In this document: positions 41,450-64,000 of the stretch, in pieces | Layout of the letters: every line of letters starts with the position of its first letter | Numbering within the stretch: position 1 is the stretch's first letter | DNA from: Lamellibrachia columna | Lineage: Eukaryota; Annelida; Polychaeta; Sabellida; Siboglinidae | Assembly (NCBI GenBank): GCA_963662155.1 | Contig: OY759261.1 | Span: 67,132,181-67,196,180 of the forward strand | DNA length: 64,000 nucleotides | Direction of reading: 5' to 3' | Translations under genes and position numbers: made by a program | The notes under the pieces: generated by a model | Told to the model about the DNA's origin: nothing | The model's database searches: none | What the model saw: only the letters and a program-made list of their open reading frames with translations

Positions 41450-41780
41450 GACATTTCATTTTGCACAAGGTTGGACCACTAGAAGACAGTGCTGGAAAAA
41501 TTGTAGAAAATAAAGCACCTGAACATATTCCGCCAACAACTGCTGGAAACAGTAGAACAAATTGGCATACCACTTGCAAGAGTGTTCAACGTCAAATTCT
41601 TGTCATTAAGAAAGGGAGTGTTTCATTTTTGGATGGAAAACATCAAATAAGTAAAAAATTAGTTTAGCATCAGCGACGACATATGGTGGACTTCCTTGTT
41701 AGGCGTAATTAATTATAAATCCATAAACGAGGTCAGGCTGAGGAAATATATTTTTATAAAGCTGTGGCCATATCAAAGAT
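41450..41780 (+). mobile_element. CR1-like LINE fragment (RT N-terminal region)
   Basis: Reads GPLEDSAGKIVE, then, across frameshifts, IPP..LLETV-like, VFNVKFLSLRKGVFHFWMEN and DDIWWTSLLG. The last is also seen in the copy at 21264-20767. Heavily decayed; it lies close to the symmetry axis. Confidence 0.6.
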
Positions 41781-41787
41781 TACTACT

Positions 41788-41846
41788 GTGTTTTAATTAT
41801 GCGTGCGAGATTCACTGAAGCAAGGAAGCGCGCATAATTAAAACAC
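41788..41846. repeat. Short perfect hairpin near the symmetry axis
   Basis: GTGTTTTAATTATGCG (41788-41803) and its exact reverse complement (41831-41846) with a 27-base loop. Confidence 0.9.
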
Positions 41847-42225
41847 AAAAATGTTTAACTGTAAGATGTTTGATTTAAATCATAGGAGCGACGGACTTTT
41901 GGTGAAACTGAACGACTCCTAGCCTTGGCGTTACGCGTAGAATGCGATGTTTTGGTTTTATTTTGAGAAAGTAAATTTTGACCACGTGATACATATATAG
42001 TAGATATATGAGAAGTTTTGGTGTTCTAGGTGGTCGTTTTCATGGATAGGTCACAAAGTAAAAGCTCGCCTCCAGATGATGCACAGCGTTTGTGAATGTA
42101 TTCTTTTATCATTATTTATGGTTATGCAAAATAATCGTTACGGTCGAAGGAAAATACAACAATGGCAACATTGTCATTGCAACAAGTTATTACCAACAGG
42201 CAACTCTTTTTGGAAGAAGATAGTT

Positions 42226-42241
42226 GGCTCTGAAAAGAGCC
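42226..42241 (-). terminator. Histone 3' stem-loop of H2B
   Basis: On the - strand GGCTCTTTTCAGAGCC, 25 bases past the H2B stop codon. Confidence 0.95.
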
Positions 42242-42266
42242 GTTTGTTTCTTCAGCAACTGTCGAC

Positions 42267-42650
42267 TTATCTCGTTGCTGTACTGGTGTACTTGGTAACG
42301 GCCTTCGTCCCTTCGCTGACAGCATGCTTCGCCAACTCGCCGGGAAGAAGCAGTCGAACGGCCGTCTGTATTTCGCGACTGGTTATGGTAGCTCGCTTGC
42401 CGTATTGAGCCAGATGGGACGCCTCCTTGGCAATTCGTTCGAATATGTCATGGACGAAGGAATTCATGATGCTCATGGCTTTGCTCGATATGCCAGTGTC
42501 GGGGTGGACTTGTTTAAGAACCTTGTAAATGTAGATGCCAAAGCTCTCCCTCCTTCGTCTATGTCTGCGGTTCTTGCTGCTAGAACGACCACCCTTCTTT
42601 GCAGCTGATGCAGCCTTTTTCGCGCCTTTAGAAGCAGTTTTTGGAGCCAT
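42267..42650 (-). CDS. H2B: Histone H2B
   Basis: Core histone partner of H2A. Intronless, 127 residues. A lysine/serine-rich tail ([20 protein letters not shown]) is followed by [53 protein letters not shown], the [20 protein letters not shown] helix, [14 protein letters not shown] and the terminal TSTATR. All conserved blocks are present, including the usual C-terminal lysine that is ubiquitinated in animals (VTKYTS). It is read divergently from H2A at 42899 and followed by the histone stem-loop. Its mirror copy at 38160-41323 is dead, so this is the only intact H2B in the window. Confidence 0.97.
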   Translation of the reverse strand: MAPKTASKGAKKAASAAKKGGRSSSKNRRHRRRRESFGIYIYKVLKQVHPDTGISSKAMSIMNSFVHDIFERIAKEASHLAQYGKRATITSREIQTAVRLLLPGELAKHAVSEGTKAVTKYTSTATR

Positions 42651-42898
42651 TATGAAGCACGTCTATACGCATCAGCACTTCTCATTTAACTGTGACAGAA
42701 AACGTTACACATAATTCTTTTAAAGCAAGCACTATTCTGCAGGTGGACGTTATAGTCACGTGATCGTGCCGAGTAATAGACATGCGCAATCAACGTTTCT
42801 TGTTTCGGCATGTGTTGTTTACTATAAAAGAGCATTACTGTCATGAATTTGTATATTACTTGCAGTATAAAGATATTTTATGAGTTATTCTAGCAGTT
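42651..42898. promoter_or_regulatory. Bidirectional H2B/H2A promoter, right pair
   Basis: TATAAAAG at 42823-42830 lies 69 bases before the H2A start. A TTTAAAAG-like box on the - strand near 42716-42725 could serve H2B. A core shared in inverted form with the left pair (about 42725-42778) contains CACGTG at 42757-42762. Confidence 0.65.
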
Positions 42899-43282
42899 AT
42901 GACTGGTCGAAGAAAAGGAGGTAAAACTCGCCAAAAGGGAAAGACCCGTTCCTCGCGAGCCGGACTCCAGTTCCCAGTTGGTCGCATCCACCGACACCTG
43001 AAGAAAGGCAGCTACGCTGAACGCATCGGCGCCGGAGCTTCGGTCTACTTGGCGGCTGTCATGGAATATTTGGCTGCTGAAGTGCTCGAGTTGGCGGGCA
43101 ACGCTGCCAGGGACAACAAAAAATCGAGGATCATCCCCCGACACTTGCAGCTGGCTATCCGCAACGACGAAGAGCTCAACAAGTTGCTGTCGGCTGTGAC
43201 GATTGCTCAAGGCGGCGTTCTTCCCAACATCCAAGGCGTGCTTCTTCCAAAGAAATCGCAGCACAGCGCGAAATCGAAGTAA
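42899..43282 (+). CDS. H2A: Histone H2A (copy 2)
   Basis: Intronless, 127 residues, starts [20 protein letters not shown]. It carries every core block of H2[69 protein letters not shown] and [20 protein letters not shown]. Gly-to-Arg at residue 5 and a few conservative changes separate it from copy 1. Divergent partner of H2B at 42267-42650. Stem-loop 29 bases after the stop. Confidence 0.97.
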   Translation: MTGRRKGGKTRQKGKTRSSRAGLQFPVGRIHRHLKKGSYAERIGAGASVYLAAVMEYLAAEVLELAGNAARDNKKSRIIPRHLQLAIRNDEELNKLLSAVTIAQGGVLPNIQGVLLPKKSQHSAKSK

Positions 43283-43311
43283 ACAGATTCGTCAGGACAG
43301 AAGCAAACAAC

Positions 43312-43327
43312 GGCTCTTTTCAGAGCC
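43312..43327 (+). terminator. Histone 3' stem-loop of H2A-2
   Basis: GGCTCTTTTCAGAGCC followed by AATTACAATACAGTAAAGCA, which resembles the mirror sequence after H2A-1. Confidence 0.95.
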
Positions 43328-44585
43328 AATTACAATACAGTAAAGCATGAATATCATTTTAAGAGAATTAATTAGCGGGCATCAAGTATTTGCATCTTGG
43401 CCACGGCTGTCCGGCTTCTTTTGGCAGGGACTCCTCAGGGTCGCAAGACACTTTGTGAGGCCTTGACCAACTGTGTAGTTCACAGGGGCCAAATAATGAT
43501 GTGCAGCCGGCCGGCGAAATTTTGTCCCCAACCATGTTGAAGCATATCTACTTCATTGACCAATGGCAGTCGCGCTTGGTAAAGACGACATGAATATTGA
43601 TGAGCAACTGAAGTCGCGGACGGCGATCGCTCGCGGGGAGACGCCACTGGAAATTTCGACACGCGGGAGATTAACTGTTTTCGTGATGGCGTGTTGATAA
43701 TGTTATTCATGGAAGGTGGTCATCGTTATCTTAGCATGTTTGCGTGTGTTGACGCACAAGCAAAAACCCTGCCAAGTTGTAGCAGCTATTTAGTACTACT
43801 GTCCCGACAAACACGCACGTTAGGCTCTACCAAGAAGTGAAGAAATGTAAAATCGCAGTTTGTGACACAACTAAATTGTCAATGTATGCTAATTTACTAA
43901 TAATACACGGAAGGGCGGCGGTGTAAACTGTTTCATAATTTTCACTACGGTTGGGTAAGTACCATCTATGCAGCCTGAACGCAATAACTGAAGGAAACAC
44001 TAGCTTGATCAGTATCTGCTATCCATTATAAAGTTTTTTGTTTTATTTTAAATTGTAGTTACTACAAATTACAATACAGTTTTATATGTAGGTATTTGGG
44101 CAGTATAGATACTCTTAGTAAATTGAATTTTGTTAAAAAATAGTTTTCATTTTCTTAAAAGCAAACAAATAAGTACATTTCTTGAATTGTTCATTGAAAC
44201 TATTCCATTAGGACATTTCACGTTCATGCGCACTGATTTCAAAGTTATCCTGCATCACTTCTTTTTAGGATTATTGTCTTGAGATAATCTCAAAACATGA
44301 ATTATGGGATGATCTGAGAACATTGATCAACGGCACTAAGTGAAGCCTCAGACCACATGAAATTTTAAATGTCGTCGACTAGTGGACACCAGTGTTAATT
44401 TCTCACGTGTTTCATGCAATAACCATCACACTGCCACTGAGTCATACACAAAACACAGGAAAACATTTAGCAGGTTTATTTTGCTGTAATAAACATACGC
44501 AAGTTCATAACATTTTGGCTACAAATTATTCCAGCGTGGACGCACCCACAAAACAGAACATGTGGCACCGATTACATTGCCACTA

Positions 44586-44639
<54 letters not shown>

Positions 44640-44652
<13 letters not shown>

Positions 44653-45540
44653 GCACACACACACACACACACACACACGTTTATATACAGGACAAACATG
44701 ACTGGCCGCTCATCGTTTGGGACACCCGATTTGTTGTCCCAGAGATACCGCCAAAAAGACTGGAGCCCACGGAATACGCACAAGAGGAGTGTCGATTGCG
44801 GGGAGACTTCCAGTAGGGCGGCCCTTTCTGATGCAGAGTCATCAGTCATAAAAACAGCTGGCCCATTGCTTCCCCTACCAAAGAAAGCGTCGTTGTCCAT
44901 CATGTTCATATACATTCATAAAGCTGTCACAGTGCTCTGTGATTCGCTTGTCACAATCAGGACACCCAAAGGCAATATTCCGACACAGCTGTGGGTGAAA
45001 AGACCGAACACACTACATTGGTTTCTATCCATGTTCCCACTGGCATCACAATGTTTTACTAACCTGTGCACACGTCGCATCAGCAGGGTACATACTGCTA
45101 CTACAACCTGATTATCATCAGCGACTTCCATGCTTATGTAAAGCCTTACCAATTGTGACTGCTTTGGTGTAATGTTAATTACCGAATGTTCACTCAAGTC
45201 ATGTTCACTCAAGTCATGCTCACTCAAGTCATGCTCACTAGCATTAGTTGTCGCTGTAGAAAGTAGATATCATCAACAAACTGCTTCAACTGTGACACAT
45301 TGGCCTTGCCACCCCTGCTGTCACCATACCTTCCCTTGAAGAGTCTGTAGTACAACCTGTTCGGTGCAGAAGTATTGCCTATTGAAGTATTTACATAATC
45401 AGAATATGGGAGGGCACATGTAAAACAATTACTGGGAGATTTCACTGGAAAGTTAGCAAAATGACTTTCATGTCTAACTCGCCCCTTATACTTAGACCAA
45501 TATGGCTTAGTGCTGCTACTTTGTGTTATGGGAAGCATGG
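44640..45540 (-). pseudogene. MULE transposase remnant
   Basis: Minus-strand readings: 45538-45224 (WSKYKGRVRHESHFANFPVK, ..FTCALPYSDYV). In another frame, 45227-44916 (LVKHCDASGNMDRNQCSVFG, LFTHSCVGILPLGVLIVTSE), and after one in-frame stop at 44916, DAFFGRGSNGPAVFMTDDSA and LLLCVFRGLQSFWRYLWDNK. DASGNMDR and MTDD fit the first two acidic positions of the MULE DDE core, and LLC.FH-like the following segment. The third acidic residue is not reached, because the frame runs into an (ACGC)n tract near 44680. A 15-bp tandem repeat (about 45189-45240) sits at the frameshift. Dead copy. Confidence 0.8.
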
Positions 45541-46382
45541 CAAATGTAATAACACTTCAATATGGCTTAGTGCTGCTACTTTGTGTTATGGGAAGCATGG
45601 CAAATGTAATAACACTTCAATATACCGCCATAAGTACATACAGCAATTTTCACCTAAATAATTGTTTTCTTAACGGAACGTAGATATGACACATCCACTT
45701 GATATACATATGTTCCCTATTCCATAATATATTGTCTATATTGTCTATATGGCTGCAATGTTCTGGTGTTGTTCGTAATGCAACATATGTTGGCTTGGTT
45801 CAACCGCAGTAAGATTAGTGCATCATATTTCCAACTGATAGAAACATTCAATCCGCCCCATGCACCAACCTGTCCAGGTCTCCCCTACACGTAACATCTA
45901 CAATTCACAGACTACTAAACACTAATAACGATACTACTGTCTCCGGCAGCCACCCGCAACACTAACAATATCACTACTGACTAGTATTTACCATTCACAC
46001 CGTGTATGTGGGGGTCTCTCCACCACACCAATACTTAATAGGATATACCACCTTAAAAACCCTGTTTACACAACTGAGCATTTTGTGAAGATGAAAAAAA
46101 CACTTAAGGCAAAACCTTGTGTACAATTCTGGAAGAGGGAAAAGCTACAAAGCACTATGTCCATCCCCTCTATGCAATCAGTGTTTTAAATGATTTACCA
46201 CACTAAATTGCAATAAAAACCCGTGGCACAATTTACCACAGGGTTACTTAATAACAATTCCACACATGAATGCATTTAATTTTTGCAATGTTTTTGACTA
46301 CATTTCCTGTGAAATAACTTTCCTGTGAAATCACCCTATTAAGAGTTAATAGAGTTATTTTGACAAGTAATAGAACCTTCAC

Positions 46383-46532
46383 ATTACCACCACGCTACAT
46401 GGTAGATTATAATGGAACTTAAAGATTCAGGTAAATCCGAGACCATCACGCTATTTACTACATAGGCCTGTGGCTCTGCGAGCCAAATATTACCGTTCCA
46501 TTATAATCCACCAGGTAGCGTGGCGGTATAAT
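46383..46532. mobile_element. Small MITE-like element inside MULE element 2
   Basis: Arms of about 36 bases: CACGCTACATGGTAGATTATAATGG-type left arm at 46383-46418 and its reverse complement at 46495-46532, a 150-base unit without coding. Followed by an (AATC)n tract at about 46544-46560. Confidence 0.7.
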
Positions 46533-47126
46533 GGGAAATATTCAATCAATCAATCAATCATTTTTATTTCAGAAAAAAGTACATGCATTATGCATTATGA
46601 CTAGCACTATATCTCATAGATAGGCTGAGCATAATCCTAAATGTATTGTTATAAGGAACAATAAAGTGCTGCATAGCGGCGTTTCTATAATTAGCCCATA
46701 AGGAACATAATTACACATAACTACAATAAGATGCGAACAGCTTTTTCCTCACCTTTTTTAACAGGAGTAAAAATTCCTGAGTAGAATGTTACTTACATAC
46801 AGACTTTGGATTTTATATCATTTTCTTCTGACAAATCATCATAAATTATATGTCCAAGATATTTATAAAATGTTGTTGTATTCGATACTGCACCACCAAA
46901 CTTAAAATCTACTAAAAATACAATTTCGAACTACTTTAGTGGAGAGATTTGAAAAAATTTGTGAAAAGAAGTTCCTGAATTTTAGCAGCTAGGTACATGA
47001 TCGCAATTGCATTCATTAATTTTGACACACAAAGTCGAAATCTTCCTATTTCGTTACAATATTGGCGAAATTACTCTCGATACCACGAAAATGGGGGATG
47101 GTAAAATGGACGATGTTGTTGTGCTA

Positions 47127-47175
<49 letters not shown>

Positions 47176-47249
47176 CCAGCGCGGCTGCCATTGGCCAATG
47201 ACGTAGATATGCCTAAACTTGGTTGGGAAAAAAAATTTGCAGCCAGCCG

Positions 47250-48078
47250 TCATATTTGACAGGCGATAAGAGGGTAAAATAGTTGACCGGCTGCACATAC
47301 TATAAACTCAAATGTACCCAGTGTGCCAATGTCCTTTTACCCGTATCTATGCACGTGGATGACAATAATCTAGTTACTTTGTTGAATTGAAGTAATTATT
47401 ATTTAGTAATTATTATTATTATTATTTAGTATTAGTAAAAAAACTGCTCCCCATGCATATACTGATAAAATGCGTGTATCATGTATCAACAGTATGAAGT
47501 AGGGCAATGTTTTACATAATCCAAACATTGTTCGTGATCAAATACGATGGACATTCCGATAGCTGCGTCATTTTATCTAACAATACAAAGCGTAATAATT
47601 GTATATTATATTTTAGAAAATATGGAAGAGTGACATCACTGACACGATATCTAAACAGTAATAGAATTACAGAATCTTAGTAACAACAAAATACATTTTT
47701 ATTGCAGTCCTACACACTTGGCAGTTGTCGTCATTTCGTCGAAGTGTACCCCGGTTGTACGCGTGCCTGGATGCGTGTTTATTCAAACACAAGTAGCAAC
47801 GTAAATTCAACTGAAACAAACTGAACATCTTTATTTGCTTCTATTGCTACTGCTACAAATATTACAATTACTATTGTGTCTAAGACTGTCAACATTAGTG
47901 TCTTTGCTGTGACCAGTGTATCTCTAGTTTAGTATGACTCTAGAAGTGTGGCCACCCTGTTCCAAGAGGACACCACATACTCAGCTGAGTAAATGTCGTG
48001 TTCTTTATAATTGATTAAATGCAGCACGTGAGCTTCTCATAGCGTTTTCCTGATTAAAGGCGTAGGAATTCGTCAGAA
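47250..48078 (-). other. 3' flank of polycystin copy B
   Basis: Holds the copy B polyadenylation signal AATAAA (- strand, 47830-47835) and sequence aligning with the 3' flank of copy A. 47250-47800 shows nothing else recognisable. Confidence 0.6.
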
Positions 48079-63854
<15,776 letters not shown>

Positions 63855-64000
63855 CTATGGGAAATAGAGGGCGGATATATGTCTTGGATAAAAGTGAGCT
63901 CATATGGTTTAACTGTGATGTTACGCAGCTAACCCAATACTGTGCTTCGTTTGGACGATAATTAAGGTTGATACATTTAAGAATGTATTTAGATTAACAA
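63855..64000 (-). other. Intron of copy B running off the window
   Basis: Sequence upstream of the acceptor TTTCCCATAG|GTGG of exon 63854-63760; nothing recognised. Confidence 0.6.

Larger units (their letters stand above)
43514..47240. mobile_element. MULE-family element 2, 9-bp target duplication
   Basis: Inverted ends of about 65 bases: the left GCGAAATTTTGTCCCCAACC ... CATATCTACTTCATTGACCA mirrors the right TGGCCAATGACGTAGATATG ... GGTTGGGAAAAAAAATTTGC. Flanked by AGCCGGCCG (43505-43513) and AGCCAGCCG (47241-47249). The 9-bp duplication and the internal transposase fit Mutator-like elements. It carries an (ACGC)n/(CA)n tract (44585-44678), a 59-base tandem duplication near 45500-45615, a small MITE and an (AT)n run (47128-47172). 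3727 bases. Confidence 0.88.

Noticed and set aside
43390..43480. Possible H2B C-terminal echo (TAVRLLLAG-like reading)
   Set aside because: Only about eight residues resemble H2B and the rest does not; not enough to call a pseudogene.
44392..45111. 239-residue plus-strand open frame
   Set aside because: It is antisense to the MULE transposase remnant and runs through the ACGC microsatellite.

Overview
The window looks like nuclear DNA of an invertebrate animal. It has spliced genes with GT-AG introns, replication-type histone genes ending in the metazoan histone 3' stem-loop, and a heavy load of non-LTR retrotransposons, cut-and-paste DNA transposons, microsatellites and minisatellites. I cannot name the species. 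All coordinates come from reading the sequence by eye, with exon joins chosen by reading phase, splice sites and agreement between two paralogues.

Layout. The window reads as one large, decayed inverted duplication. On the + strand, 628-31061, is the 3' part of a polycystin-1-like gene (copy A): 19 exons, 5213 coding bases, about 1736 residues, 5' end off the left edge. On the - strand, 63854-48079, is a second polycystin-1-like gene (copy B): 17 exons, 5081 coding bases, 5' end off the right edge. The two converge tail to tail. Exon phases match throughout and most exon lengths are identical (for example 95, 123, 255, 157, 611, 228, 278, 260, 296 and 142 bases). Each encodes the membrane-proximal extracellular region, a GPS autoproteolysis motif split by an intron, TM1, a PLAT domain, further membrane segments, the polycystin extracellular domain and a PKD channel-like block.

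Between them lie two mirror-image histone pairs: H2A(-)/H2B pseudogene(+) at 37.5-41.3 kb and H2B(-)/H2A(+) at 42.2-43.3 kb. The order polycystin>, <H2A, H2B-pseudo> | <H2B, H2A>, <polycystin puts the symmetry axis near 41.8 kb. The left H2B is dead. It carries a truncated CR1-like insertion and a 2.7 kb transposon with inverted ends and 9-bp target duplications. A 3.7 kb relative of that transposon lies at 43.5-47.2 kb, also with 9-bp duplications, and contains a broken Mutator-like (MULE) transposase.

Repeats fill the introns and intergenic DNA. They include a near full-length RTE-like LINE (5901-9017, 12-bp target duplication), many copies of one CR1-like family (including one with an ORF1 esterase-type domain), other LINE fragments, one nested, and a THAP-domain, TTAA-targeting (Kolobok-like) DNA element. 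The THAP element sits at the same point of the CR1 reverse transcriptase in both genes' introns. Copy A introns carry four minisatellites with 46-59 bp units. Copy B carries a coding 33-bp minisatellite, a C-terminal frameshift and an orphan exon fragment.

Working together: the polycystins are probably surface receptor/channel subunits. The histone genes are unrelated in function and appear to be passengers of the same duplication. I recognise no tRNA, rRNA or CRISPR array.
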